64,000 bases of DNA. It comes from JAJPJE01 sp963848375 (GTDB lineage: Bacteria; Acidobacteriota; Terriglobia; Terriglobales; Acidobacteriaceae). The notes below the pieces were generated by a model. It made no database searches. It was not told the origin of the DNA and saw nothing but the letters and a program-made list of their open reading frames with translations. Each line of letters opens with the position of its first letter. Positions within the stretch are counted from its first letter, which is position 1. A program made the position numbers and the translations under genes. Where the stretch lies: assembly GCA_963848375.1 (NCBI GenBank), contig CAWKDK010000005.1:120492-184491 (forward strand), read 5' to 3'. Shown here piece after piece: positions 34,265 through 44,355 of this stretch.

Positions 34265-35398
34265 ATGCCTGCCGCAAGCGCAGTAAAGCCTGCTTTTCCA
34301 TTCCTGGACTTAAAAGCCCAATATGCAAACATTCGAGACGAGGTGAACTCGGCAGTCGAGAGCGTTTTCGAATCGCAAATCTTCATCATGGGGCCGGAGG
34401 TAAGCGCCTTCGAGGAAGAGGTGAAGGCGCAGGTCGGATGCGAGTACGTTTTCGGCTGTGCGTCGGGTTCGGACGCGTTGCTGCTGGCGCTGATGGCTCT
34501 GGGCGTCGGTCCGGGCGACGAGGTGATTACCGTGCCGTTCACGTTTGTGGCGACGGTGGGAGCGATTGCCCGTCTGCATGCGCGCACGGTGTTCGTGGAC
34601 ATTGATCCGGTGACGTTCAACCTGGATCCCAAAAAGTTGGAAGAGGCGATTACGCCGCGGACGAAGGCGATAATTCCGGTGCATCTGTTCGGTCTATGCG
34701 CCGACATGGACGCCGTTCTCGAGATCGCGAACAAGAGAGGTATTCCGGTAGTCGAGGACGCGGCGCAGGCAATCGGGGCAAGGATAGGAGACAGAGCCGC
34801 TGGAAGCATGGGAACGTTTGGATGCTTCAGCTTCTTTCCTTCGAAGAATCTGGGTGGCGCGGGTGATGGCGGCCTGATTACGACCAACGATGCGGAGTTG
34901 GCGGCAAAGCTGAAGTTGCTGAGAAATCATGGCAGCAAGACGAAGTACGACTACGTGCTGCTAGGGATTAATAGCCGACTGGATGCGCTGCAGGCGGCGG
35001 TTCTACGGGTGAAGTTACGCCATCTGGACCAGTGGGCAAGCGGGCGAAGAAGAAATGCGAAGAGGTATCGGGAACTACTTCACGCTGATGGATCTGTCAG
35101 CTTGCCGCACGAACCCGCAGGGTATTTTCATGTCTACAACCAGTACACGATTCGGTCTGGGAAGCGAGATGCGTTGAAGGAATTTCTGCAGAGCAGAGGA
35201 ATCCCGAGCGAGATCTATTATCCGCATGCGCTGCATCTGCAACCCGCGTTTACGGATTTGGGATATGCCGCGGGAGCTTTTCCGGAGGCGGAGAAGTGCA
35301 GCGCTGAGGTGCTGTCGTTGCCGATTTATCCGGAGCTGAAGGACGAACAGCTCGAGGCAGTCGCTCAGGCGATCAAAGAATTCCAGGCGCAGCGATGA
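34265..35398 (+). CDS. DegT/DnrJ/EryC1/StrS sugar aminotransferase (first of two)
   Basis: A 377-residue PLP enzyme that transfers an amino group to a nucleotide keto-sugar. FPFLDLKAQY is the standard start. The PLP Lys is in FFPSKNLGGAGDGG, and VEDAAQAIGA holds the cofactor-contacting Asp. Sequence style (ASGSDALLLALMALGVGPGD) is that of WbpE/QdtB-like 3-aminotransferases, but regiochemistry is not certain. It begins the coupled series with the dehydratase (ATGATG overlap at 35395), epimerase and second aminotransferase. The 120-base leader suggests the operon promoter lies just upstream. Confidence 0.93.
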   Translation: MPAASAVKPAFPFLDLKAQYANIRDEVNSAVESVFESQIFIMGPEVSAFEEEVKAQVGCEYVFGCASGSDALLLALMALGVGPGDEVITVPFTFVATVGAIARLHARTVFVDIDPVTFNLDPKKLEEAITPRTKAIIPVHLFGLCADMDAVLEIANKRGIPVVEDAAQAIGARIGDRAAGSMGTFGCFSFFPSKNLGGAGDGGLITTNDAELAAKLKLLRNHGSKTKYDYVLLGINSRLDALQAAVLRVKLRHLDQWASGRRRNAKRYRELLHADGSVSLPHEPAGYFHVYNQYTIRSGKRDALKEFLQSRGIPSEIYYPHALHLQPAFTDLGYAAGAFPEAEKCSAEVLSLPIYPELKDEQLEAVAQAIKEFQAQR

Positions 35399-36481
35399 TG
35401 TTGGAACGCGAGCACTGGTATCAGGAACTCCTCGGACGGGATGCATTTCGACTTCCGCGCGAAGCGGCCAGAAGTTTTGCGGGAACCACAATACTGGTCA
35501 CTGGGGGTGCTGGTTCGATTGGGTCGGAGCTGGTGTGGCGGCTTCACGAACTAGATGCGGCGCGAGTTGTGGTATTTGATAACGCGGAAGATCGGCTCTA
35601 TCAACTCCATCGCAAAGCTACAGGTTGCGCAACGTGACCAAGTCGAACTCGTTCTGGGCGACATCAACTCGCGGACGGAGATGCTGTGGGTGCTCGAGAA
35701 ACATCGACCTCAGGTGGTGTTCCATGCGGCCGCTCACAAGCACGTGGATTTCCTCGAGGGCCAGGTCCTTGCCGCGGTTCGGACTAACGTATTCGGAACG
35801 AGAAATGTTTTAACCGCCAGTGTGGCGAGCGGAGTTGAGTCGATCGTGGTGTTGTCGTCGGATAAAGCGACCAATCCTATCAGCGTGTTGGGCGTAACGA
35901 AGCGAGTAGCGGAACTTCTGGTGCTGGCGAATTGCGAGCAGGCGAACGTGTCTGCGGTCAGGCTTTGTAACGTGCTTGGAACTGCCGGCAGCCTGTTGCC
36001 GCTGGTGGCGGAGCAAGCGCAGAAGGGCGTAGTGCAAATCACGGATGAATCGGCCGACCGCTATTTCATCGCGCCGACGGAGGCTGCGGATTTGTTATTG
36101 TCGGCAGCGAGCGCCTGCGAAAACGGTGTCTTGATTCCTGCGGTGGCTTCGCGGCTGAACATCAAGGCACTCGTGGATAAAATCCTTCAGCACTCGGGGA
36201 GCGACGAGGCACAGATCAAGTTCGAAATAACGGGATTGCGTCCGGGAGAGAGACTGAGCGAACAGTTGTACTCAGATGAGGAAGTTCTGAAATCGTCTAC
36301 GGCGGAGGGGCTGATGAAGGCCACGACCGCTGAGCGCGACATTCGAGATTTGCGTGCCGACATAGAGGATTTGGAAGATGCGTACTCCACCGGCGACGAC
36401 AATCTTGTTCTCGAGAAATTGATGAAGGTCGTTCCCGGGTACAAGTCCTCAGTCAAAGTGAACACGCCTGTATCGCAATGA
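35395..36481 (+). CDS. CapD/FlaA1-like nucleotide-sugar 4,6-dehydratase, frameshifted near 35615
   Basis: An extended short-chain dehydrogenase of about 361 residues without the membrane part of long CapD proteins. The NAD loop TTILVTGGAGSIGSELV is in the first frame. The second frame has FHAAAHKHVDFLE, VVLSSDKATNPISVLGVTKR and GLRPGERLSEQLYS, all typical. Removing one A at 35614-35616 joins LYQLHR to KLQVAQRD. It probably converts UDP-GlcNAc to a 4-keto-6-deoxy sugar for the neighbouring aminotransferases. It overlaps both flanking genes by four bases. Confidence 0.9.
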
Positions 36482-37631
36482 CGCGAAAGATTGCGGTGGT
36501 AACAAGTTCGCGCGCAGAGTATGGCCATCTTTATTGGCTGCTCAGGGACTTATCAAACGATGAAGCGTTTGATCTGAAGTTGCTGGTGATGGGAGCGCAT
36601 CTTTCGCCCGAATTCGGCACGACCATTCATGAAATTCGTAAAGACGGATTCGCGATCGAGGCGGAGATCGAGTGTCTGCTGAGTTCGGATTCCGATGTAG
36701 GGATGGCGAAGACCATCGGCCTGGCCACATTGGGATGTGCGGATGTGCTGGCGAGAATCCGCCCGGATGTTCTGCTGCTGATTGCCGATCGTTATGAAAT
36801 GCTGGCGCCGGCTTCTGTGGCGGTCGCTCTCCGAATCCCAATTGCACACATCGAGGGCGGCGAAGTCAGCCAAGGCGCAATCGACGACGCTGTGAGAAAT
36901 GCACTCACCAAGCTGAGTCATATTCACTTTGCGTGTACCCAGAGGGCTCGGCGACGGGTAATCGCGATGGGTGAGGAAGAATGGCGTGTGCACTTCACAG
37001 GAAGTCCGGGACTAGATGCATTAAGACGGCGACCGTTGATGTCGCGCGACGAATTGGAAGAGAAGTTAGGATGCGGACTGGCTGAGCCTCCGGTTGTAGT
37101 CGCATATCATCCGGTCACTTTGCTTGAAAACACCACGGCCGAATTCGAGCATTTGCTAGAGGCCTTAAAGGGTGTTTCGCAACAGTTGATTTTTGTGTAT
37201 CCGAATGCGGACGCTGGCAGCCGTTTGCTGGTGGCTCGGAGCCGGGAATTTGCGGAAGTCAGAGGCAACGCCAGGGTATTCGTGAACCTGGACCACCACA
37301 CGTTCCTGAGCTTGCTGGCCTTATCCTCCGCGATGGTGGGAATTCGAGCAGCGGGATCATGGAGTCGACTTCGCTCAATCTGCCCACGGTAAATATTGGC
37401 ATCAGGCAGCAGGGGCGCGAGCACGCGGACAACGTACTGGATGCCAGCGCCGATGCCGACGATATCGCGAGGAAAATGCGAATTGCGTTGAGCCCGGAGT
37501 TCAGGGAGCGAGTAAGAGGCGTGTCGAATCCCTATGGCGATGGTTGTGCGTCAGAGCGAATATTGAAGGTGCTCCGGGAAGTGCAACTGGGGCCATCGTT
37601 ACTAATGAAGGCGCCGCTTGAGGTGTCTTGA
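36478..37631 (+). CDS. NeuC/LegG-type hydrolysing UDP-sugar 2-epimerase, frameshifted near 37341
   Basis: The N-terminus KIAVVTSSRAEYGHLYWLL, then DRYEMLAPA, HIEGGEVSQGAIDD and HHTFLSLL are characteristic of NeuC/LegG enzymes, which epimerise C2 and release UDP to give a free ManNAc-type sugar. The frame breaks at GNSSSGIMES: inserting one A at about 37341 restores MVGNSSSGIMESTSLNLPTV and gives 384 residues. This is one of only two base losses among the indels. It is coupled to the dehydratase and to the second aminotransferase. A LegG role is suggested by company with a dehydratase and a 4-aminotransferase. Confidence 0.9.
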
Positions 37632-38760
37632 GCCGATGCAGGAGTCGATTCCCATTAGCGCGTCCGGAGATTACGGAAGCGGATATCGCGGCTGTGACCG
37701 CGGTATTGCGGACGCCATTCCTTAGCGGCGGCCCGCAAGTGAATGCCTTTGAAGAGGCGATCGCGAAGTATGTGGAAACTCGCCACGCGGTGGCAGTGAA
37801 TTCTGGAACCAGTGCACTACATTTGATCCTTCACAGTTTCGACTTGAAACCGGGCGACGAAGTGATTGTGCCGTCGTTCGCTTTCGCGGCCGTAGGCAAT
37901 GTTCTGCTTCAGGAAAACCTGGTACCGGCTTTTGCCGATATCGAACCAGCGACTTTCAACCTTGATCCGGGTTCAGTGGTACGAGCAATTGGTCCTCGCA
38001 CCAGGGCAATTTTGTTTGTGCATACGTTCGGGATCCCGGCTCGTGTTAACGAACTTCGCGCAATCAGCAAAGATCGAGGACTGCTGTTGATCGAAGATGC
38101 TTCGGAGGCTTTAGGGAGCAGTATCCAGGGCGAAAGGGTTGGCGGGTTTGGAGACGTTGCGGTCTTCGCGTTTTATCCCAACAAGATGGTGACAACGGGC
38201 GAGGGCGGCGTGGTGGTTACGTCGGACGATGAGGTAGCGGACCGGTGCCGGCGGCTACGAAACCAGGGGCGCACTATTTCGAACGAGTGGTACCAGCAGG
38301 CGGAGCTTGGCTTCAGCTATCGTCTCTCAGACATCAATTGCGCTCTCGGCTATATCGCAGCTTGCGCGAATCGATGAGACATTGTCTCGGAGGAGGGCGG
38401 TTGCGCGCCTTTATGGTGAAAGACTCTCGCACTTTCCGGAACTTCAGCTGGTGCGTGAAAAAGCAGGCGAGGAGATCGGTTGGTTTACATATCCAGATCA
38501 CGTTAGCAGAGAGATTTTGTCAGAAAGAGCGGGACAGGTTGTGGACCGAGTTGAACGCGGCCGGAGTAGGATGCGCGCGGTACTTCGCACCACTGCATCG
38601 GCAGCCGGTAATGCAAGGACGAACGAAGGACCAGAATCTTCCAATCACGGAGTCAGTTGCGGGGCGGGTTTTTCAGCTGCCCTTCTTTACGCAATTAACA
38701 GAGGAACAGATCGACATGGTCGGCAACCGATTGGAAGCGGCCCTAGCGAGAATCGCCTGA
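37628..38760 (+). CDS. DegT-family sugar aminotransferase (second), with two apparent frameshifts
   Basis: A PLP aminotransferase of the PseC/LegC/WecE type: RPEITEADIAAVTAVLRTPF, FLSGGPQVNAFE, SGTSALHL and the PLP Lys in FYPNKMVTTGEGG. The sequence leaves frame after LSDINCALG (extra T near 38351) and again after PDHVSREILSE (extra A in 38524-38526). Corrected length is 376 residues, with a normal C-terminus (LPFFTQLTEEQIDMV). It overlaps the epimerase stop by four bases. It probably makes a 4-amino-4,6-dideoxy sugar from the dehydratase product. GTG or TTG starts are not needed: the start at 37628 is a TTG coupled to the upstream stop. Confidence 0.88.
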
Positions 38761-38880
38761 CCGGCCGTTTGAGGGCCGGAAAGTTGCCGAAAAATGAAGC
38801 AATCTCTAAACTGATGGTTTCGATTCATCTATTTGAAGGTTTTCCGTCTGGAGGTAAGGCGATTCAGGCGGGGAGGGTTC

Positions 38881-41025
38881 ATGCGGCAGTTCGGTAAAAC
38901 CGGATTATTTCTAGCAGTTCTGGCTGTAATTGGCATGTTTGGTTGCGGCGGTAGCAGCGGTCCAAACGAACCCTCGGCTGTATATATTTCTCCGCCGGAC
39001 AATACGACGGTGACTCCGTACGTGATTAACAATACGCCCGACACCGCAGGAAACTCGATTCACATGGCGGGATCGCTGAACTATGGAGACGTGCTACTTC
39101 TTTCTGCGACCGTCTTTGGAACGAAGGGAACAAACGTTTCGAATGCTAACGTCGCATGGAGCACCAGCAACAGCTCCTTGCTGACGGTTTCTACGACTTT
39201 ACCCAGTGGATTTGGCTGCGTAACTGGGTTCCAGGGCTGTACTTTGTTATGCGCAGGTACCTGGGACAGTGCCAATATCGATTGTATTCCACCGGCATCA
39301 GGCACAGCGGGAGGGCCGATTACAGTAACGGCTCAGTCGGGAGCGGTGTCGGGAACCGTAACGGTATACGTTCACCCCAAGGTCGACAAAGTAGTGATCA
39401 ATTCGGCGACTGGCGGATGCGTCTCCCTTGGAGGTCTGACGCAACTCTCGGCGACGGTTTCCAGCGGAAATACAGTTCTTCCAAGTTCCGGCCCGGGCGA
39501 TGTAATTGGTCCGATTTTCTGGCAGGTTTCCAATTCCGCGGTCGCAGCGTTTCCAACTGCGCGCGCGAATGGAGTAGTTGCGACCGTGGCGCCCGGAAGT
39601 ACCACGATTGTCGCCAGCATACGACCCGGGCTTCCCACAGCTGGGAGTTCGCCTGCGCCTTCGATTTCAAGCGCACCAGCGACATTCCTCACATGCCCAA
39701 TTTCCAGTATTCACGTGTATGTCTCCGGGGGAAGCGCGACATCGACGACCATCGCGCCGGCAGGCACGACGCAACTGGCTGCAGACGTGTTCGACTCGAG
39801 CGGTACGCTGATTACGGGTGCTCCGATTCGTTTCAGCAGCAGTCAACCGGCGGCAGCAACAGTCAGCGACACGAGCGGTCTGGTGACTGGAGTTGCAGCG
39901 GGCACATCGTCTGTAACCGCTGCGTGCAGCGGAACTGGATGCAACATTGGATTGCCACCGATCTACAGCAACGTGGTGACAGCGAGCGTAACGGGGACCA
40001 CGTCGACGACGGTTTATGCAGCGGCGAATGGGGGTACGAGTCTCATCCCGATTACGGGCAGCAGCAATGTTGGAACCGCCATCACTCTGCCTAACGCAGC
40101 GAATTCTATTCTGTTCAATCGGGCAGGAACGAAGGCGTATATCGGAAGTATTTCAGGAATTATGGTCTTCGATCCGGTTGCAAATACCATCGCCGTTCTG
40201 AGTGGAACTCCGACAGGACAGGTGATTGGGATCTCTCCTAACGGGAACCTGTTGGTTACCTTTAATAGCTCGGGGAATGTGGTGCAGATTCTTGATGTAA
40301 GCAGTGCCACTTCGACCATCACGGACGCATCGTTCTCGGTGGGTGCTCCACCTCGAGTCGATTTTTCACCCGACAGCCAAAAGGCTTTCATCGCGGCGGG
40401 GACGGTACTGTACTCATTCACCTCCGCGACAAGTCCGCTCGTGCCGGTTACGTTATCGGCAGCTGCTAACGACATCAGTTTCCTGCCGCAGGGATCTTTT
40501 GCTTACCTTGCGGGAGGGGCGCCTACGGCGATTACGGTGCGTACGACCTGCGACAATTCGGAGGCAGATTCGCAGACGGTTCCAGGAACGCCACAGCGGA
40601 TCGCTACGCTGCCGGATGGAACAAGAGTAATAGCCGCAGACTCCGCCGGAATCGATTTGATCTCGTTAAGCACAACCAACGTGGGATGCCCGCCTCCGCT
40701 GGTGGACTCCGCTGCAACCCCGGTGAATTTTGGGCTGGGAACATTTACCGCACAGCAGCTCGTTGTTCTGCCGAACAGCTCGAAAGCTTATGTAGTTACA
40801 AATCTTGCGCAGTTGCTTGCCTACGACTTGGTTGCCAACACGGCTTCTACGATTTCGCTGGCTAATGCGGCGCAGCCTTTGAATGCCGGCTTTACACTCG
40901 ACAGCGCCACACTGTACGTGGGCGGCAGCGACAACGCTGTTCACGTAATTAGCACGTCAACTGGTACTGACAGTGCGCAAGTGCCGTTGACGTTTACACC
41001 AGATCTGCTGGCAGTGCGTCCATAG
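38881..41025 (+). CDS. Lipoprotein with Ig-like domains and a YVTN-type beta-propeller
   Basis: A 714-residue exported lipoprotein. ATG 38881 has GGAGG upstream and gives the lipobox VIGMFGC with Cys22. Residues about 40-375 are two or three bacterial Ig-like (BIg2) repeats with phrases like TTQLAADVFDSSGTLITGAP and SGLVTGVAAGTSSVTA. Residues about 385-714 are propeller blades, such as FNRAGTKAYIGSISGIMVFD and VLPNSSKAYVVTNLAQLLAYD. It is rich in Ser, Thr and Ala. Likely a surface or periplasmic binding protein. It separates the amino-sugar operon from the NusG-rml genes. Confidence 0.85.
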   Translation: MRQFGKTGLFLAVLAVIGMFGCGGSSGPNEPSAVYISPPDNTTVTPYVINNTPDTAGNSIHMAGSLNYGDVLLLSATVFGTKGTNVSNANVAWSTSNSSLLTVSTTLPSGFGCVTGFQGCTLLCAGTWDSANIDCIPPASGTAGGPITVTAQSGAVSGTVTVYVHPKVDKVVINSATGGCVSLGGLTQLSATVSSGNTVLPSSGPGDVIGPIFWQVSNSAVAAFPTARANGVVATVAPGSTTIVASIRPGLPTAGSSPAPSISSAPATFLTCPISSIHVYVSGGSATSTTIAPAGTTQLAADVFDSSGTLITGAPIRFSSSQPAAATVSDTSGLVTGVAAGTSSVTAACSGTGCNIGLPPIYSNVVTASVTGTTSTTVYAAANGGTSLIPITGSSNVGTAITLPNAANSILFNRAGTKAYIGSISGIMVFDPVANTIAVLSGTPTGQVIGISPNGNLLVTFNSSGNVVQILDVSSATSTITDASFSVGAPPRVDFSPDSQKAFIAAGTVLYSFTSATSPLVPVTLSAAANDISFLPQGSFAYLAGGAPTAITVRTTCDNSEADSQTVPGTPQRIATLPDGTRVIAADSAGIDLISLSTTNVGCPPPLVDSAATPVNFGLGTFTAQQLVVLPNSSKAYVVTNLAQLLAYDLVANTASTISLANAAQPLNAGFTLDSATLYVGGSDNAVHVISTSTGTDSAQVPLTFTPDLLAVRP

Positions 41026-41202
41026 CTTAGGATGGGGCAGGTATTCTGCAAGACCTCCCTGTTTCCAGATCAATCTCTTTATTCCACGCACGGTGTAACA
41101 CTCTCTTTGGTGTTGCCCCCGCATCGATGGGCCTGAGAAGACATGCTAAAATTGTTGGTTCGCGACAGTAAATCGCGCCCAGCTAAAAGCTCTCCGTTCT
41201 GA

Positions 41203-41796
41203 ATGCGAGACTCACAAATGTTTCAGCGCCTTCGGCCAGAGTCGGACGCCGCCTCAGCGGACGAAAGCGGCTTTGAAGCTCCTGCCCTACCTCCCCTATA
41301 CATGGAGAATCGATGGTATGCCGCACGTACGAAATCAAGGCATGAGAAGAAGGTAGCGGAACATCTGGCAGGGAAGGGAATCATCAGTTTCCTGCCTCTT
41401 TATCGAGCCCAACATCGGTGGAAAGATCGCGTAGCTAAAGTGGATCTGCCACTCTTTCCGGGCTATATCTTTGTGCAGTTTCCGCTGAAGGAACGTTTGA
41501 GAGTGCTGGAAATTCCAGGTGTGGCCAACCTGGTGTCATTCAAAGGTGAGCCTGCAGCTCTTCCAGATCAGGAGATTGAAACACTAAGGCAGGGACTGTC
41601 CGCAGATCTTTACGCGGAGCCTCATCCTTATCTAAAAGTTGGGCGCCAAGTGAGAATTAAAGGTGGCCCTCTCCGAGGATTGGAAGGCATACTGGAGAGG
41701 AAGAAAGAAGATTCGTTCCGCGTCGTGATCTCCATCGATTTGATTATGCGGTCGGTGTTAGTCGAGGTTGCGATGGGAGACGTAGAACTGGCCTAA
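41203..41796 (+). CDS. NusG-family specialised elongation factor (UpxY/RfaH-like)
   Basis: A 197-residue NusG paralogue. The NGN domain spans about 35-130 (ENRWYAARTKSRHEKKVAEH, LPLFPGYIFVQF) and a KOW domain about 140-195 (LKVGRQVRIKGGPLRGLEG). It carries an extra N-terminal tail of about 35 residues. Its position 38 bases before rmlB fits RfaH, UpxY and LoaP, which help polymerase read long polysaccharide operons. I see no ops-like element in the leader. The housekeeping nusG would be elsewhere beside rpl genes. Confidence 0.88.
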   Translation: MRDSQMFQRLRPESDAASADESGFEAPALPPLYMENRWYAARTKSRHEKKVAEHLAGKGIISFLPLYRAQHRWKDRVAKVDLPLFPGYIFVQFPLKERLRVLEIPGVANLVSFKGEPAALPDQEIETLRQGLSADLYAEPHPYLKVGRQVRIKGGPLRGLEGILERKKEDSFRVVISIDLIMRSVLVEVAMGDVELA

Positions 41797-41834
41797 TACC
41801 GAAGCGGTTGAATTCAGGAACAACCTACGAGTGC

Positions 41835-42905
41835 ATGCAGAATAAGATTCTTGTCACCGGCGGAGCTGGCTTTATAGGTTCAAATTTTGTCCGGCATTGT
41901 GTTTCTGCCTGCGGGCTGGCAGTCAACAATGTCGACAAGCTGACTTATGCGGGGAACCTGGGGAGTTTGAGCGACCTGCAAGAGAGAAGCGGATATAGCT
42001 TCACTCACGCAGACATCAACGACGCGCCCGCGATGCGCAGGTTGTTGCTCGAGTTCCGGCCGTTTGCGATTGTTCATTTCGCCGCGGAGAGCCATGTAGA
42101 TCGATCGATCCTCGATCCGGACGAATTCATCCAGACCAACATTCACGGCACGTTTGCTCTGCTCGAGGAAGCAAAAGCGTACTGGAATGGGTTGGACGGC
42201 GCAGAAAAGGATCACTTCCGATTCTTGCATGTATCGACGGACGAAGTGTACGGATCTCTGACTCCCACTGATCCTGCGTTCACGGAAGAGACTCCGTATG
42301 CGCCGAACAGTCCATATTCGGCGTCGAAGGCCGCGTCAGACCACCTGGTTCGGGCCTATCACCACACTTACGGACTGCCTACACTGACTACGAACTGTTC
42401 GAACAATTACGGTCCGTACCAGTTTCCCGAAAAGCTGATTCCGCTGATGATTTCGAACGCGATCGGTGGCAAGAAGCTTCCCGTCTATGGCGATGGATTG
42501 AACGTTCGCGATTGGCTGTATGTGAGCGATCATTGCGAGGCGATTCTTGAGGTGCTGAAGAAGGGCAGACCCGGGCAGACCTACAACATCGGCGGCTGTG
42601 CCGAGATGACGAATTTGGATGTAGTGAATACGATCTGCAAGACGCTGGATGAGTTGCGTCCACGATCAGATGGAAGCTCTCATACGGCGCTCATCAGCTT
42701 TGTAAAAGATCGGCCTGGCCATGATCGCCGATACGCAATGGATATCCGTAAGATCAAGGCTGAACTGGGGTGGTCTCCCAAAGAGAGCTTTGCGAGTGGA
42801 ATCCGCAAGACGGTGAATTGGTATCTGGAGAATAACGACTGGGTAGAATCAGTGACCAGCGGCGCTTATCGCGACTGGATCAAAACTCAGTACGCTGGCC
42901 GCTAA
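41835..42905 (+). CDS. rmlB: dTDP-glucose 4,6-dehydratase
   Basis: The 356-residue enzyme makes dTDP-4-keto-6-deoxyglucose, step two of dTDP-L-rhamnose synthesis. The NAD loop VTGGAGFIGSNFVRH, the catalytic HVSTDEVYGS (Asp-Glu) and YSASKA (Tyr-Lys) are intact, as is NNYGPYQFPEKLIP. ATG 41835 gives the usual N-terminus; the frame opens earlier at a TTG (41808). rmlA follows after 18 bases. Confidence 0.97.
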   Translation: MQNKILVTGGAGFIGSNFVRHCVSACGLAVNNVDKLTYAGNLGSLSDLQERSGYSFTHADINDAPAMRRLLLEFRPFAIVHFAAESHVDRSILDPDEFIQTNIHGTFALLEEAKAYWNGLDGAEKDHFRFLHVSTDEVYGSLTPTDPAFTEETPYAPNSPYSASKAASDHLVRAYHHTYGLPTLTTNCSNNYGPYQFPEKLIPLMISNAIGGKKLPVYGDGLNVRDWLYVSDHCEAILEVLKKGRPGQTYNIGGCAEMTNLDVVNTICKTLDELRPRSDGSSHTALISFVKDRPGHDRRYAMDIRKIKAELGWSPKESFASGIRKTVNWYLENNDWVESVTSGAYRDWIKTQYAGR

Positions 42906-42923
42906 AGAGTTCAGGAGAATTGA

Positions 42924-43799
42924 TTGAAAGGAATAATCCTCGCCGGGGGAGCTGGCACCCGGCTGTACCCGATCACCCGGTGTCTTTCGAAGCAGCTGCT
43001 TCCCATCTACGACAAGCCGATGATTTATTACCCGCTCAGCGTACTGATGCTGGCGGGCATCCGCGACATCCTGGTGATCTCAACGCCAGAAGATACGCCA
43101 CGATTCGAACAGCTGCTGGGTAATGGAGAGCAGTGGGGAATCAATTTCAGCTATGCGATCCAGCCCGCACCGGAGGGCTTGGCGCAGGCTTTCATTATTG
43201 GGAAGAAATTTATCGGAGGCTCGCATTGCGCACTCGTGCTGGGCGATAACATTTTCTATGGGCATGATTTGTGGACGAGGCTTCGCTCGGCCCAGGATCG
43301 CGAAAAGGGAGCGACGATCTTTGCGTATCCAGTGAAGGATCCTGAGCGTTACGGTGTCGTGGAATTTGATGAGGAGGGCCGCGCTAAGAGTCTGGAAGAG
43401 AAACCGAAGCAGCCGAGATCCCGTTACGCCGTAACCGGACTTTATTTTTATGACGAGCAGGTAGTGGAAGTTGCGTCGGCGATCAAGCCATCGTGGAGAA
43501 ATGAGCTGGAGATTACGGACGTAAACAAATGGTACCTGGAGCGCAATCAGCTTAGTGTCGAGGTGTTGGGCCGCGGGTATGCGTGGCTCGATACCGGGAC
43601 GCATGAATCGCTGCTGGATGCGAGTTCCTTTATTCGGACGATCGAAGAGAGGCAGGGACTGAAGGTGGCGTGCCCGGAAGAGATTGCTTACCGCGCTGGA
43701 TTTATTAGTGGCGAGCAATTGGAACGGTTGGCGGCTCCCATGGCCAAGAATGGCTACGGCCAGTACCTGCTGCAAGTCCTGCAGTCGCGGGTCTACTAG
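42924..43799 (+). CDS. rmlA: Glucose-1-phosphate thymidylyltransferase
   Basis: The 291-residue enzyme forms dTDP-glucose from glucose-1-phosphate and dTTP, the first step to dTDP-rhamnose. The N-terminal GIILAGGAGTRLYPITR is the nucleotide-binding signature, followed by KQLLPIYDKPMIYYPLS. VLGDNIFYGHD holds the metal-binding Asp. The start is TTG 42924 with CAGGAG about 8 bases upstream; no ATG suits. rmlC follows 13 bases after the stop. Confidence 0.97.
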   Translation: MKGIILAGGAGTRLYPITRCLSKQLLPIYDKPMIYYPLSVLMLAGIRDILVISTPEDTPRFEQLLGNGEQWGINFSYAIQPAPEGLAQAFIIGKKFIGGSHCALVLGDNIFYGHDLWTRLRSAQDREKGATIFAYPVKDPERYGVVEFDEEGRAKSLEEKPKQPRSRYAVTGLYFYDEQVVEVASAIKPSWRNELEITDVNKWYLERNQLSVEVLGRGYAWLDTGTHESLLDASSFIRTIEERQGLKVACPEEIAYRAGFISGEQLERLAAPMAKNGYGQYLLQVLQSRVY

Positions 43800-43812
43800 A
43801 GAACTATCTACA

Positions 43813-44355
43813 ATGAATGTTCGGCCTACCGAAATTCCCGATGTACTGATTATTGAGCCCAAGGTCTTTGAAGATTCGCGCGGCTATTTTTTTGAGAGCT
43901 TCAACAGTCGCGGACTAACGCAAGCGGGGATCAACTATCAGTTCGTGCAGGATAACCAGTCACGGTCGGTACGGAATGTGTTGCGAGGCCTGCATTATCA
44001 AGTCCGGCAGCCGCAGGGGAAGCTGGTTCGAGTGGTGCGCGGCGAAGTGTTTGATGTGGCGGTCGACATTCGCAGGAGCTCTCCTACGTTTAGTAAATGG
44101 GTCGGCGTGACATTAAATGAGCAGAACAAGCAAATGTTCTGGATCCCTCCAGGGTTTGCGCACGGTTTTCTGGTAATTTCCGAATCAGCTGATTTCCTCT
44201 ACAAGACTACAGATTTTTACTCTCCCGCGGACGAACGGACGATTCGGTGGAACGACCCGGAGCTGGCTATAAAGTGGCCCATTCAGGGCGATCCCGTGGT
44301 GTCAGCGAAGGATGCCGCCGGTCTTCTTCTTCGAGACGCCGAAACCTTCTCGTAG
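43813..44355 (+). CDS. rmlC: dTDP-4-dehydrorhamnose 3,5-epimerase
   Basis: A 180-residue cupin-fold epimerase, step three of dTDP-rhamnose synthesis. H61 in VLRGLHYQ is the catalytic base and Asp near residue 88 (EVFDVAVDIRRSSPTF, shown in part) pairs with it. IPPGFAHGFLV is the family signature. ATG 43813 is the natural start. rmlD, the final reductase, is not next to it; after the stop comes a 491-base spacer, so rmlD must be elsewhere. Confidence 0.96.
   Translation: MNVRPTEIPDVLIIEPKVFEDSRGYFFESFNSRGLTQAGINYQFVQDNQSRSVRNVLRGLHYQVRQPQGKLVRVVRGEVFDVAVDIRRSSPTFSKWVGVTLNEQNKQMFWIPPGFAHGFLVISESADFLYKTTDFYSPADERTIRWNDPELAIKWPIQGDPVVSAKDAAGLLLRDAETFS

Noticed and set aside
38881..41025. S-layer or adhesin locus
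   Set aside because: No SLH or sortase features are visible; only a lipobox, Ig-like repeats and propeller blades.
43080..43862. A 260-residue minus-strand frame opposite rmlA
   Set aside because: rmlA is unmistakable on the plus strand; the frame has no features.
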